A program made the translations under genes and the position numbers. 64,000 nt of DNA from Acidobacteriota bacterium. GTDB taxonomy: Bacteria > Acidobacteriota > Vicinamibacteria > Marinacidobacterales > Marinacidobacteraceae. Positions 53,211 through 62,202 of this stretch are shown here, piece by piece. Position 1 is the stretch's first letter, and each line of letters starts with the position of its first letter. Where the stretch lies: positions 40,880-104,879 of the forward strand of contig JAJDUD010000007.1 of NCBI GenBank assembly GCA_022826825.1, in the 5' to 3' direction. The notes under the pieces were generated by a model. The model ran no database searches and was not told the DNA's origin. It saw nothing but the letters and a program-made list of their open reading frames with translations.

Positions 53211-54637
53211 ACGGCCGCGCGCCGAGGCTCTCGCCCTCCGGCGCGGGCAGCGGGCTCCTGTTCTCCAAACGGACCCGGGTGCACTTCGTGGGCATCGGCG
53301 GCGTCGGGATGAGCGGCATCGCGGAAGTGCTGCTCAATCTCGGCTACCCGGTGAGCGGCTCCGACCTCCAGCTCGGGGCGAGCGTCCGGCGGCTGGCCGA
53401 ACTCGGCGCGATCGTGTTCGAGGGACATGCGCCCGATCAGGTCGAAGACGCCAACGTGGTGGTCATCTCATCGGCGGTTCCGGCCGACAACGCCGAAGTG
53501 ACGGCCGCCCGGGAGCGGCAGCTCCCCATCATTCCGCGCGCGGAAATGCTCGCGGAACTGATGCGGATGAAGTTCGCGGTCGCGGTGGCGGGATCGCACG
53601 GCAAGACCACGACGACGTCGATGACCTCCGTGCTGCTCGATCACGCGGGCCTCGATCCGACCACGGTGATCGGGGGCCGGGTGGCGACCATCGGGGGCGG
53701 AGCGCGCGTCGGCAAGTCCGAGATCCTGGTGGCGGAGGCCGACGAATCCGACCGCACCTTCCTGCGGCTGATGCCCGTGCTGGCGGTGGTCACGGGAATC
53801 GACCGCGAGCATCTCGACGCCTACGAGGGAATGGAGGACCTGCTCGATTCCTTCCTTCGTTTCATCAACATGACCCCGTTCTACGGGGGAGCGATCGTCT
53901 GTACCGATTGCGACAACGTGCGTTCGCTGCTGCCGCGCGTCCGCCGCCGGGTCGTCACCTACGGGCTCTCTCCGGATGCCGAGATCTCGGCCGAAGGGAT
54001 CTCGATCTCCGAGGACGGGACCCGCTACGAGCTGCGGATTCGGGGCGGCCTCGCCGGCGCCGTCCACCTGAAGCAACCGGGCCGTACCGCGGTCCTGAAC
54101 AGCCTGGCCGCCGCCGCCGTCGGACTCGAGTTCGGCCTGGGAACCCCGGCGATCCGCAAGGGCCTCGAGGCCTTCACCGGGGTCGAGCGCCGGTTCCAGA
54201 TGCGCGGCGCGCCAGCCGGGGTGCGGATCGTGGACGACTACGCCCACCACCCGAGCGAGATCAGGGAGACGCTCGAGGCCGCGCGGGCGGCGTTCGGGGC
54301 CCGCACGGTGGCGGTCTTCCAGCCGCACCGCTACAGCCGGGTGAAGGACCTGCACGACGAGTTCTGCCGCGCCTTCGGTGGCGCGGACGTCGTCGTGGTC
54401 GCGGACATCTACCCGGCGGGTGAGAAGGCGATTCCGGGAGTAACCGGCGAAGCGCTTGCCGGGGGAATCCGCGGCGCGGGGCACCCCGACGTCCGTTTCC
54501 TGGGCCGCCTCGACGAGGTGGCGCGCCGGCTCGCTCCCGAGCTTCGGGCCGGAGACGTGGTTCTGACGCTCGGAGCGGGAAGCATCACCCAGTTGCCCGA
54601 CCTGCTGCAGGAGGTGCTCCGTGAACGGGTGGCGTGA
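53207..54637 (+). CDS. murC: UDP-MurNAc-L-alanine ligase MurC
   Basis: 476 residues from GTG 53207. VHFVGIGGVGMSGIAEVLLN, AVAGSHGKTTTTSMTSVLLD (ATP loop), VAEADESDRTFL, VTGIDREHLDAYEGMEDL, DDYAHHPSEIRETLEAARAA, FQPHRYSRVKDL. Typical length. No murB or ddl follows; ftsQ overlaps its last 17 bases. Confidence 0.95.
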   Translation: MNGRAPRLSPSGAGSGLLFSKRTRVHFVGIGGVGMSGIAEVLLNLGYPVSGSDLQLGASVRRLAELGAIVFEGHAPDQVEDANVVVISSAVPADNAEVTAARERQLPIIPRAEMLAELMRMKFAVAVAGSHGKTTTTSMTSVLLDHAGLDPTTVIGGRVATIGGGARVGKSEILVAEADESDRTFLRLMPVLAVVTGIDREHLDAYEGMEDLLDSFLRFINMTPFYGGAIVCTDCDNVRSLLPRVRRRVVTYGLSPDAEISAEGISISEDGTRYELRIRGGLAGAVHLKQPGRTAVLNSLAAAAVGLEFGLGTPAIRKGLEAFTGVERRFQMRGAPAGVRIVDDYAHHPSEIRETLEAARAAFGARTVAVFQPHRYSRVKDLHDEFCRAFGGADVVVVADIYPAGEKAIPGVTGEALAGGIRGAGHPDVRFLGRLDEVARRLAPELRAGDVVLTLGAGSITQLPDLLQEVLRERVA

Positions 54638-55550
54638 CTGGCTCGCGGGGACCCGGACGGATCCGATGCCCATCGAACTCCCGCCGCCCGCCGACCAGGA
54701 GGCCCGGCGCCGGACGGCGGACCGGGAGCCGCGGCTCGTGGCGCCGCCGGCGCCCCGGACCCCGCTGCCGCGACTGGTCGCTCGCGTCGCGGTGGGATCC
54801 ATGGGTCTCGCTTTGGCGGCCGGAGTCGTGGTCGGCCGCCTGACCACCGCCCAGGCCGCCGGTGCGGCGCCCGAAACCGTCCCGGTGGACGTTCGAATCC
54901 GCGGTGCGGTTCATCTGGACCGGTCCGCGGGCGCCGGGATCCTCGAGCCCGCCGGGCTGCTGGCCGATGCGGCCGCTATCCGCGAGCAACTGCTGGCGAC
55001 GGGAATCCCCGAGCGCGTCTCCGTGGAGCGTCTGTTGCCCGGCGGAATCCTGGTGGACGTCGAGGAAAAACGGGCGGTGGCACTCCTCGACTGGGAGCCC
55101 CCGGCCGCCCTTGCGGGCGACGGAACGGTCCTCGGACCGGCCACGGCCGCCGATTTCGCATTGGCCGGCGCTGCGGATCTGGTGCTCATCCGGGGGGCCG
55201 ACCGCGGTCACGCCGATCTCGAACGGCGTGCGGTGCTGGCTGGCCGCCTGGCGGCGGCGCTGTCGCGCCGGCCCGAGCTGGACCGGCTGGTTTCCGAGGT
55301 GGACGTGAGTGGCGGTCCCTACCGGGTGCAGGTGATCCTGAGGTCGCCGGCGCTCCCGATCCTGTTGACCGAACGGGGCTTCCTGGAAGGCCTGGAGCGC
55401 GTCGCCGGGCTCCTGCCGGATCTGGTCGACCGTTGGCCGCGGCTCTCGCGGGTGGACGCCCGGGTTCCCGACCGGTTGCTCGTCCGCACCCAGCCGGCGG
55501 CGGTCCTCGACGAGTCCCCGGCCTCGTTTGAGGGAGGACCGGCGGAATGA
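54621..55550 (+). CDS. ftsQ: Cell division protein FtsQ/DivIB-like
   Basis: 309 residues from GTG 54621. Cytoplasmic Pro/Arg-rich N-terminus, one membrane segment near residues 53-75 (ARVAVGSMGLALAAGVVVGR), then a periplasmic part with POTRA-like VPVDVRIRGAVHLDRSAGAG, VSVERLLPGGILVDVEEKRA and a beta domain ending WPRLSRVDARVPDRLLVRTQ. Sequence is weakly conserved, as is usual; identity rests on position between murC and ftsA and on topology. Confidence 0.85.
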   Translation: MNGWRDWLAGTRTDPMPIELPPPADQEARRRTADREPRLVAPPAPRTPLPRLVARVAVGSMGLALAAGVVVGRLTTAQAAGAAPETVPVDVRIRGAVHLDRSAGAGILEPAGLLADAAAIREQLLATGIPERVSVERLLPGGILVDVEEKRAVALLDWEPPAALAGDGTVLGPATAADFALAGAADLVLIRGADRGHADLERRAVLAGRLAAALSRRPELDRLVSEVDVSGGPYRVQVILRSPALPILLTERGFLEGLERVAGLLPDLVDRWPRLSRVDARVPDRLLVRTQPAAVLDESPASFEGGPAE

Positions 55551-56833
55551 CGCGGCCGGCCGATCTGCTCTGCGGCATTGACATCGGATCCGATCAGGTG
55601 CGCACCGTGCTCGCCCGCGCCCCCGAGGATCCCGCCGGAGCGGAGGAGGGCATGGAGCTCGAAGTGCTCGCGGTCGGGCAGGCCGAGTCGCGGAATTCCG
55701 TCCAGCACGGCGAGGTCGTCCGGCTGGGAGGGGTCACGGACGCCGTCCGTCACGCGGTCGAGGAGGTCGAACAGACCGCCGGCGTAGAGGTCGGATCGGC
55801 CTTCGTCTCGGTGGGCAGTCATACCCGGCGCAGCATCAACTCGTCCGGCGCGGTTTCGATCCTGACGCCGCGGAACCGCATTGCGGAGTCCGATGTCTAC
55901 CGGGCCGTCATGGCGGCGGTGCCCCGAGACGGCGGTACCGCGTGGCTCCGTCCTCCGTTCGAACTGCTGCACGCGCTCCCCCAGGAGTTCTGGGTGGACG
56001 ACCTCGATTCCACCGACAACCCGACGGGCTGGACGGGCGAGAAGATCGAATCGCACGTACACCTGGTGAGCTGTCCCCGCGACACCCTCCACCGCATCGA
56101 GGAGGCGGTGAACGCCGCCGGCATCCGCATCGAGCGCCTGGTGGCCGCCCCGCTGGCCGCCGGCTACGGCGTCCTCACCGGGGAAGAGCGGCAGGAGGGT
56201 GTCGTGCTCCTCGACATCGGAGCCATGACGACCGAGATCGCGGTGTTCCGGCACGGGGCGCTCCGTCATTCGGACCTGATGCCGAGCGGCGGCCGGGCGT
56301 ACACGAAAGATCTCGCGCTCGGCCTGAAGACGTCCCATGCCCACGCCGAGCAGGCCAAGCGCCGCTACGGCGTCGCTCTCGTGGAAAAGGTCCCCGAGGA
56401 CGACTACTTCGAGATCCACGTTTCGGGCGGCGGCTACCCCAAGCAATGGCGCCGCCGGCTGCTCGCCGACGTCCTCCAGCAGCGCGCGGAGAGCGATCTC
56501 ACCAAGATCCGCGACGAGCTGGGCAGCGTGCTCCGGGAGATCCCCCGCACGATGGTGCTCACGGGAGGCGGCGCGAACCTTGACGGGCTGAGCGATGTGG
56601 CGCGGCTGGTCTTCGGCGCCTACGTCGAGAGTCGCGGTCCCCAGGAGATTACCGGCCGCCGCGATCTCGCGGCGCGCCCGGACGTCGCCTGCGCGATGGG
56701 TCTTTGCCGCTACGGCCTCCTGCATCGCCGGCGCTCCCCCGCCGCCAGAACCCGCTCCGCGCTCCTGGAAATGGGCCGCGCCATCGGCGACGGTCTGCGG
56801 CGGGTCGCCGGCCGCCTCCGGAAAGCCCAGTGA
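55547..56833 (+). CDS. ftsA: Cell division protein FtsA
   Basis: 428 residues, actin-like ATPase that ties FtsZ to the membrane. GIDIGSDQVRTVLARA, 1C domain with VSVGSHTRRSINSSGAVSIL, GVVLLDIGAMTTEIAVFRHG, VLTGGGANLDGLSDVARLVF. The C-terminus (RSALLEMGRAIGDGLRRVAG, then RLRKAQ) is an amphipathic membrane-targeting helix. Just upstream of ftsZ and four bases overlapping ftsQ. A close paralogue without the helix is at 37241-38476. Confidence 0.95.
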   Translation: MTRPADLLCGIDIGSDQVRTVLARAPEDPAGAEEGMELEVLAVGQAESRNSVQHGEVVRLGGVTDAVRHAVEEVEQTAGVEVGSAFVSVGSHTRRSINSSGAVSILTPRNRIAESDVYRAVMAAVPRDGGTAWLRPPFELLHALPQEFWVDDLDSTDNPTGWTGEKIESHVHLVSCPRDTLHRIEEAVNAAGIRIERLVAAPLAAGYGVLTGEERQEGVVLLDIGAMTTEIAVFRHGALRHSDLMPSGGRAYTKDLALGLKTSHAHAEQAKRRYGVALVEKVPEDDYFEIHVSGGGYPKQWRRRLLADVLQQRAESDLTKIRDELGSVLREIPRTMVLTGGGANLDGLSDVARLVFGAYVESRGPQEITGRRDLAARPDVACAMGLCRYGLLHRRRSPAARTRSALLEMGRAIGDGLRRVAGRLRKAQ

Positions 56834-56873
56834 CCACTTTTCTCCTACCACCCCCACCCCGAGGAGTGAACTC

Positions 56874-58646
56874 ATGATCTTCTTTGCCGAAGAACCAGCA
56901 CCCAAGGCCAGCGATCCCGAAGCCGGCGCTCCGGAAACCGAAGAGGCCGCCGCATCCCGGGACGCACCGCCGGAAGCGGCGGCGCAGCCGGCCCCCGCCC
57001 GGCAGCCGGCGCTCTTTGCCCGGGCGGACGCTGCCCCGAAGGCCGCGTCCGACCCTCCGGAGGCCACCCCGTTGGAAGGCGCGTTCTTCGCACCGGCGGA
57101 GCCCCCGGCAGCGGCCGAGGAACCGGCCGCGACGGCCGTACCACCGGCGCCCACCGTCGAGGCTTCGGCAGTGAGCGCCGAAGAGCCGCCGGCGGAGAAG
57201 CGCGAAACCGCTGCCGCCCCCGCTCCGGTCGTTGCGACGAAGAAGCCGCCGCTCGCGGCGTTCGATGAGGTGACGGAGAAACGGGCCGTCATCAAGGTCA
57301 TGGGCGTCGGGGGTGGCGGGGGCAACGCCGTCAAGCGGATGATCGAGGCCGGGGTGACCGGCGTCGAGTTCATTGCGGCGAACACCGACGCCCAGGCGCT
57401 CGAGTTGTCGAAGGCGCCGGTGAAGGTCCAGTTGGGAACCGAAAGGACCAAAGGACTCGGCGTCGGCGGCGATCCGGAGGTGGGTCGGCTGGCGGCGCAG
57501 GACGACATGGACCGTCTCATCGACGTGCTGAAGGGTGCGGACATGGTCTTCATCACCGTGGGTGAGGGAGGCGGCACCGGTACCGGCGCGGCGCCGGTGA
57601 TCGCCTGTGTCGCTCAGGAGATCAAGGCCCTCTGCATCGCCGTGGTGACCAAACCGATGTCGGTCGAGGGAAAGCGGCGAAAGACGACGGCCAACGAAGG
57701 GATTCGCGAGCTGCGCGACTTCGTGGACACGCTCATCTGCGTTCCGAACGACCGGGTCGTCGCGGTGTATGGGAACCTCAAGGTCGAGGACGCGTTCCTC
57801 CGCGCGGACGATGTGGTGCGGCAGGCCGTTCAGGGGATCTCGGACCTGATCCAGGTCCCGGGGGAGATCAACCTGGACTTTGCCGACGTGCGCGCCGCCA
57901 TGCAGTTCAGCGGCGACGCCGTCATGGGCATCGGGCAGGCCGCGGGCGAGCACCGCGTCGAGGAGGCCACGGAAGCGGCCATCTCTTCGCCGCTGCTCGA
58001 GGACACTTCGATCCAGGGCGCGACGAGCATCATCGTCAACGTTACGGGGGGTGAGAGCCTGACGCTGAACGAGGTGCAGCGCGCTGTCGAGGTCGTCCGG
58101 GACGCCGTGGCTCCCGAGGGAACCGGCATCTACGGATCGGCGGACCCCGAACCGGGAGACAACATCCTGCTGGGGACGGCGCTCGATCCGCGCATGGACG
58201 AGACCGGCCAGATCAAGGTGACGGTGGTCGCCACCGGGTTCCCGGACCGGCAACGGACGAACGCGACCCCCAACGATTTCGCGAACTACACCACCCGCGC
58301 GACCGGTACGTTCGGCCCGCGGGGCCCCGCGCGACCTCCGGCCCGGCCCGGCCCGACGGGGTTGGCCGAGCGGGCCGCCGGGCGGGTCGGCCGCACCATC
58401 CCGAAACTGGACACCCTCCCGAAGATCGCCGAATCCGACGCGAACCGGGTGGAAGCGAAGGGGAACGGGAACGGAAACGGGATCGGAACGCAGCGGAACG
58501 GAAACGGGGGCGGAACGCAGCGGAACGGCGCCGACGCCTCCGGCTCGCGGCTCCTGATCGATGAGCCCGTGTCCGCTCCGGAGGACGTGGGGGAGGACCG
58601 CTGGGGCGACCTCGAAACGCCCCCGTACCTGAAGCGCCGCGGCTAG
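56874..58646 (+). CDS. ftsZ: Cell division protein FtsZ with long N-terminal extension
   Basis: Tubulin-like GTPase that forms the division ring. 590 residues from ATG 56874, which follows GAGGAG. Residues 1-136 are an Ala/Pro/Glu-rich extension absent from ordinary FtsZ; the core starts at KRAVIKVMGVGGGGGNAVKR. GGGTGTG tubulin signature at 232-238; T7 loop NLDFAD at 333-338. Long linker (about 455-575) has a Gly/Asn stretch encoded by a 27-bp near-repeat (GGAACGCAGCGGAACGG at 58485 and 58512). C-terminal DLETPPYLKRRG is the peptide that binds FtsA. Forty bases separate it from ftsA. Confidence 0.95.
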   Translation: MIFFAEEPAPKASDPEAGAPETEEAAASRDAPPEAAAQPAPARQPALFARADAAPKAASDPPEATPLEGAFFAPAEPPAAAEEPAATAVPPAPTVEASAVSAEEPPAEKRETAAAPAPVVATKKPPLAAFDEVTEKRAVIKVMGVGGGGGNAVKRMIEAGVTGVEFIAANTDAQALELSKAPVKVQLGTERTKGLGVGGDPEVGRLAAQDDMDRLIDVLKGADMVFITVGEGGGTGTGAAPVIACVAQEIKALCIAVVTKPMSVEGKRRKTTANEGIRELRDFVDTLICVPNDRVVAVYGNLKVEDAFLRADDVVRQAVQGISDLIQVPGEINLDFADVRAAMQFSGDAVMGIGQAAGEHRVEEATEAAISSPLLEDTSIQGATSIIVNVTGGESLTLNEVQRAVEVVRDAVAPEGTGIYGSADPEPGDNILLGTALDPRMDETGQIKVTVVATGFPDRQRTNATPNDFANYTTRATGTFGPRGPARPPARPGPTGLAERAAGRVGRTIPKLDTLPKIAESDANRVEAKGNGNGNGIGTQRNGNGGGTQRNGADASGSRLLIDEPVSAPEDVGEDRWGDLETPPYLKRRG

Positions 58647-58656
58647 GGGTTCGTGA

Positions 58657-59075
58657 CGCGCCGGCTGGGAACGCCGACCTCCGGCGGCGCGCGCTGCGCC
58701 CCCCCACCGGGAGAAACGCCCATGCGCGTGTCCCCCTGCGCACCGCGCCGGGCATGAAAACGCACAGGGGGCCAGGAGCGAGGAGCGCCGGTCTTCAGAC
58801 CGGCATCGCGGCCGCAGGCCGCGAAACTCCCGGCGCCATCGCGCCACATTGCGGGGACCCGAAACGAAGACGGCGAAAGCGGAGTACGCGCGCGCAGTTG
58901 TCGTCGCGCCATTCCCTTTGACGGGGGCGCGATGCGGCGAAAGGAAGCCCAGGAGTTTCGCCCGCTGCGCGGGCGATGCCGGTCTGAAGACCGGCGCTCC
59001 TTGCGCTCCTGGCCGTCCCCGTCATCGGGCGGGTTGCATTTTCACGGCAACTGGCGCGCCGCGCACGGCGCGACC
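58657..59075. repeat. Composite repeat block after ftsZ
   Basis: The 477-bp gap has no gene. It holds a type B unit (58657-58690), a type C block (58701-58764: CCCCACCGGGAGAAACGCCC, then ATGCGCGTGTCCCCCTGCGC, then GGGCATGAAAACGC), and two type A units facing each other. Their outer arms form an inverted repeat: CCAGGAGCGAGGAGCGCCGG at 58772 with GTCTTCAGACCGGCATCG, against the mirror image ending GCGCTCCTTGCGCTCCTGG at 59012. TTGCATTTTCACGGCAACTG at 59036-59055 matches, reversed, a stretch inside the 24061-24575 element. Confidence 0.7.
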
Positions 59076-59123
59076 TTGCCCACCCGCACGGCCTGAAGAA
59101 GAACGCGGGCACGGTTTGCCGCG

Positions 59124-59942
59124 TTGACCCCCTTCCGCTTCCCCGATCCACCCGACGGCTTCCGCTGGCGGACGTTCGGTTCCGGCGAACCGCTGGAAGC
59201 GCTCACATCCACGCGTTTCCCGGCCCTCCATGGCTTCACCTGCCGAATCCGGAACCGGCCGCCGGGCCCCCACCGGGAGCACTGGGCTTCGCACCTCGGC
59301 AGCCGCGATGGATCGGCCGCCGATCTGGGCCTGCTGGAGCGCGCCGCCGGGGTTCAGGCCGTGCACGCGCTGCGGCAGGTTCATGGCAACGACGTGCACG
59401 TGGTGCGGGGCGCCCGGCCGGCCGATCCGCCGTGCGGCGACGCCCTGGTAACCCGCATCCCCCGAACCGCCGTCGCGATCAAGGCCGCTGACTGTGTCCC
59501 GGTGCTGCTGGCGGATCCCGTCTCCGGAGCGGTGGGCGGGGCTCACGCAGGTTGGCGCGGGACCCTGGTGCGGGTGGTCGAAGCGGCCGCCGGCGCGCTG
59601 GCTGCGGAGGCCGGGGCTCCCCCGTCGCGGCTCCGGGCGGTGATCGGCCCCGCGATCCGCGCCTGCTGCTTCGAAGTCGGACCCGAGGTGGTTTCCGCAT
59701 TCCGCGAACGGGGGCACGACGTGGAACGGTTCACCCTCCGGCCGCGGGCTGCCGGGCGCCCCCATCTCGACCTGGTGCTGGCGAACCGCCTCCAACTTCT
59801 CGCGGCGGGCCTGCCGGAGCCCGCGATCGAGGACACGGCGCTCTGCACCCGGTGCCAGCCGGCGTTTCACTCCTACCGTCGTGAGGGACCGGGGGTAGGT
59901 CGCAACTGGTCGGTAGTGGTGGCGGGGGAGCCAATTGCCTGA
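59124..59942 (+). CDS. pgeF: PgeF-type laccase-domain purine nucleosidase (YfiH family)
   Basis: 272 residues from TTG 59124. Multicopper-oxidase-like laccase domain protein. HALRQVHGNDVHVVRG (first His), AIKAADCVPVLLADPVSGAV (Cys), GGAHAGWRGTLVRVVEAAAG (second His), GPAIRACCFEVGPEVVSAF. Family members have been described as adenosine/purine-processing enzymes and as editors of peptidoglycan precursors (removing L-Ser at position 1). Its place after ftsZ matches its common genomic position. Confidence 0.92.
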   Translation: MTPFRFPDPPDGFRWRTFGSGEPLEALTSTRFPALHGFTCRIRNRPPGPHREHWASHLGSRDGSAADLGLLERAAGVQAVHALRQVHGNDVHVVRGARPADPPCGDALVTRIPRTAVAIKAADCVPVLLADPVSGAVGGAHAGWRGTLVRVVEAAAGALAAEAGAPPSRLRAVIGPAIRACCFEVGPEVVSAFRERGHDVERFTLRPRAAGRPHLDLVLANRLQLLAAGLPEPAIEDTALCTRCQPAFHSYRREGPGVGRNWSVVVAGEPIA

Positions 59943-60095
59943 CGCGTCGCACCCGTTGAGAGAGCCGGATGGCTTGGTGCTTACGCTGTCGCGCCATTCG
60001 ACGAGGCGCCGAAGGGCGGGAGGAAACGGGTTCGACCGTCAGGGAGCCGCCTGAATCCGGGTCGCCTCCCGGAATTGGCGATCCGACCTGACCGG
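59943..60095. other. Gap after pgeF without a recognisable gene
   Basis: No coding signal, hairpin-plus-T terminator or dispersed repeat seen in this 153-bp part; the rest of the gap to 60359 holds a possible small frame and type B repeats. Confidence 0.4.
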
Positions 60096-60275
60096 TCACG
60101 CTTCGACGACCAAACTCTGTTCCAGTTTGGCCAGCGCAGCTTCGACCTGACCGATGTGGGAGCGGTGGTCCACGTCCAGCAGTCGCCGGATCGTACCTTC
60201 GACAGCACGAAGCCGCTGCGCGAGTTCGGTCGCTGCGCTGCCGCGCAGCGTGCCGGCCGGAGGCCGGCGCTCCAA
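60096..60275 (-). pseudogene. Possible gene fragment or small ORF
   Basis: Reading on the minus strand toward TGA at 60096-60098, the last 45 codons give a helical, gene-like peptide: ATELAQRLRAVEGTIRRLLD then VDHRSHIGQVEAALAKLEQS and LVVEA. The only in-frame start is TTG 60275, inside a type B repeat, which would give 59 residues with an Arg/Pro-rich start. It reads more like the 3' end of a gene cut by the repeat than an intact gene. No family recognised. Confidence 0.3.
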
Positions 60276-60355
60276 GCCGCTGCGTCATCCTGCGGAGCGG
60301 CGTCACGCGGTTGCGGCCCTGCGGGCCGCGTGCCGGCCTGGAGGCCGGCGGTCCC
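60249..60355. repeat. Two reversed type B repeats
   Basis: GTGCCGGCCGGAGGCCGGCG then CTCCAAGCCG at 60250-60279, and GGGCCGCGTGCCGGCCTGGA with GGCCGGCGGTCCC at 60324-60354. They lie between the radical SAM gene end and the fragment at 60096-60275. Confidence 0.65.
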
Positions 60356-60359
60356 TTCC

Positions 60360-62045
60360 CTACGCGACCAGGCGGTCGGCCTTGGCGAGCTGGTCCTTGA
60401 GGAGGCTGTCCTTCATTCCGGTGTCCATGAAGCTCCAGGGCAGTTCCTCGTCGAGTTCCCGCTGCCGGTAGAGGTAGGCGTCCAGCGAGAGTCCGGCGTC
60501 CCTGAGGCTCCGGTTCAGGCCGCGCCCTTCGGCCAGCGCGAGGATTACCGGGGCCAGGCGGCGGTCGCCCAGCGCGAGCAGCGCCTGGAGCCGCTCCATG
60601 CGGGGGGACTTGCAGTGCGCCTCGACGCCGGAAAGCGCCCCCAGCTCGCGCTGCAGATAGCGGATGCGGGAGGTCAGGACCGGCAGCGGCGCCATGGGCC
60701 GCCACTGGAACGGCGTGCCCGGCTTCGGGATGAAGGGGTTCACGCTCGCGATGGTGCGGCCCCCGCGCCGCTTCGCCCGCACGAGGTCGCGGATGCGCCG
60801 CACCAGGGGCGTGATGGCCTCCACGTCGGTGTCCGTCTCCCCCGGCAGCCCCACCATCAGGTAGAGCTTCAGGTTCTCGACGCCCGCTTCGAGCAGGGTC
60901 CCGGTCTTGTCGAGGATCTCGTCGTTGGTCACCCGCTTGTGGATGGCCCGGCGCAGCCGGTCCGTTCCCACCTCCGGGGCGATGGCGACGGTCCGCTCCC
61001 CGCTTTCCGCGAGCGGCCGGGCGAACTCGTCCCGCACGTCCTCGAAGCGGATCGACGAGACGCTGACCCGGAATCCCTGGTCGCGGAGGTCCGAGACCAG
61101 CGGCACGATCTCCCGGTGCGCTCCCACCGCAGTCGAAACCAGCCCGATCCGGTCGGTGTGGGGACGGGCGGCGCGGGCGAGTTCCAGCAGCCGCTCCACC
61201 TCGAAGGACCGCTTCGGCAGGTAGTTGTAGCCGGCCCAGCAGAACCGGCACAGGGTCGGGCAGCCGCGCGACACCTCGACCAGGAACTTGTCCGACATCT
61301 CGGTGTCCCGGGTGAGGATGTAGGTGGCCGGAGGCGGGAACCGGGCGTCCTTGCCCATGCGGGCCCGCACCACCGGATGCCCGCCGTGGATTCGGCGGCG
61401 GAGCACGCGGCCGTCCGGCGCGTACTCGACCTCGTGGGTGGCGGGCACGTAGAACCCGGACTCCTCGGCGAGACCCCGGAGCCGCGCGTCGCGGGTCTCG
61501 GCCCGCAGGACACCGGTGAGGGCCGGGAGGAGCGCTTCCGCCTCGCCCACGCCGAAGGCGTCCACGAAGGGGGCGAGCGGCTCCGGATTCAGGAAGGTGA
61601 CCGGGCCGCCGGCGATCACCAGCGGATCCCGGGCGGTCCGGTCTTCCGCCAGCGGGGGGATCCCGGCGAGCTGGAGCATCTCGACCAGATGGATCAGGTC
61701 GGGTTCGAAGGTGATCGAGAACGCCACCACGTCGAAGCTGCGTACCGGGCTCCCGCTCTCGAGCGTTCGCAGGGAGAGTCCGGTCCGCCGGTACTCGTCC
61801 ATCTCGGCCCGGTCGGGGAGGAAGAACCGCTCGCTCGCCGTGTCGGGCAGGAGGTGGAAGAAGCGGTGCACCGCCTGGAAGCCCACGTTGGACATCCCGA
61901 GCGCGTAGCGGTTCGGGTAGCCGACGGCGACCCGGAGTCCCCCCGCGCCGGGCGCCTCGGGCGTCGGGAAGCCGGTATCAGGCCCCTCGAGCCAGGTTTC
62001 CCGAGCGCGCCGCCTCTCGGCCCGCTCTCTGAGGAGCCGACTCAT
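60360..62045 (-). CDS. Radical SAM protein with B12-binding-like N-terminus
   Basis: 561 residues from ATG 62045 (MSRLLRERAERRRARETWL). The N-terminal half resembles a cobalamin-binding Rossmann domain (VAVGYPNRYALGMSNVGFQA, VVAFSITFEPDLIHLVEMLQ). The radical SAM cluster site is EVSRGCPTLCRFCWAGYNYL (CxxxCxxC), followed by GLPGETDTDVEAITPLV. This matches the TIGR03960-like family of uncharacterised radical SAM proteins. Reaction unknown; cytoplasmic. The first 60 codons of the longer open frame are a repeat and excluded. Confidence 0.9.
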   Translation of the reverse strand: MSRLLRERAERRRARETWLEGPDTGFPTPEAPGAGGLRVAVGYPNRYALGMSNVGFQAVHRFFHLLPDTASERFFLPDRAEMDEYRRTGLSLRTLESGSPVRSFDVVAFSITFEPDLIHLVEMLQLAGIPPLAEDRTARDPLVIAGGPVTFLNPEPLAPFVDAFGVGEAEALLPALTGVLRAETRDARLRGLAEESGFYVPATHEVEYAPDGRVLRRRIHGGHPVVRARMGKDARFPPPATYILTRDTEMSDKFLVEVSRGCPTLCRFCWAGYNYLPKRSFEVERLLELARAARPHTDRIGLVSTAVGAHREIVPLVSDLRDQGFRVSVSSIRFEDVRDEFARPLAESGERTVAIAPEVGTDRLRRAIHKRVTNDEILDKTGTLLEAGVENLKLYLMVGLPGETDTDVEAITPLVRRIRDLVRAKRRGGRTIASVNPFIPKPGTPFQWRPMAPLPVLTSRIRYLQRELGALSGVEAHCKSPRMERLQALLALGDRRLAPVILALAEGRGLNRSLRDAGLSLDAYLYRQRELDEELPWSFMDTGMKDSLLKDQLAKADRLVA

Positions 62046-62084
62046 GCGCAGCAGCCCACGGGCAGGGTCGCGGCGGCAACTGCA

Positions 62085-62201
62085 CGGGCGTACGTCGCTT
62101 CGCCATTCTCGTTTCGGATCCCCGCGATGGGGCGCCATGGCGCCGGGAGTTTCGCGGCCGCCCACCGCGATGCCGGTCTGGAGACCGGCGCTCCTCGCCG
62201 A
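62085..62201. repeat. Type A repeat with a conserved upstream block
   Basis: CGCCATTCTCGTTTCGGATC, then CCCGCGATGGGGCGCCATGG, CGCCGGGAGTTTCGCGGCCG, and ATGCCGGTCTGGAGACCGGC with GCTCCTC. The same order appears reversed at 58780-58909 (about 115 bp). It fills the gap between the zinc-ribbon gene and the radical SAM gene. Confidence 0.75.
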
Positions 62202-62202
62202 C

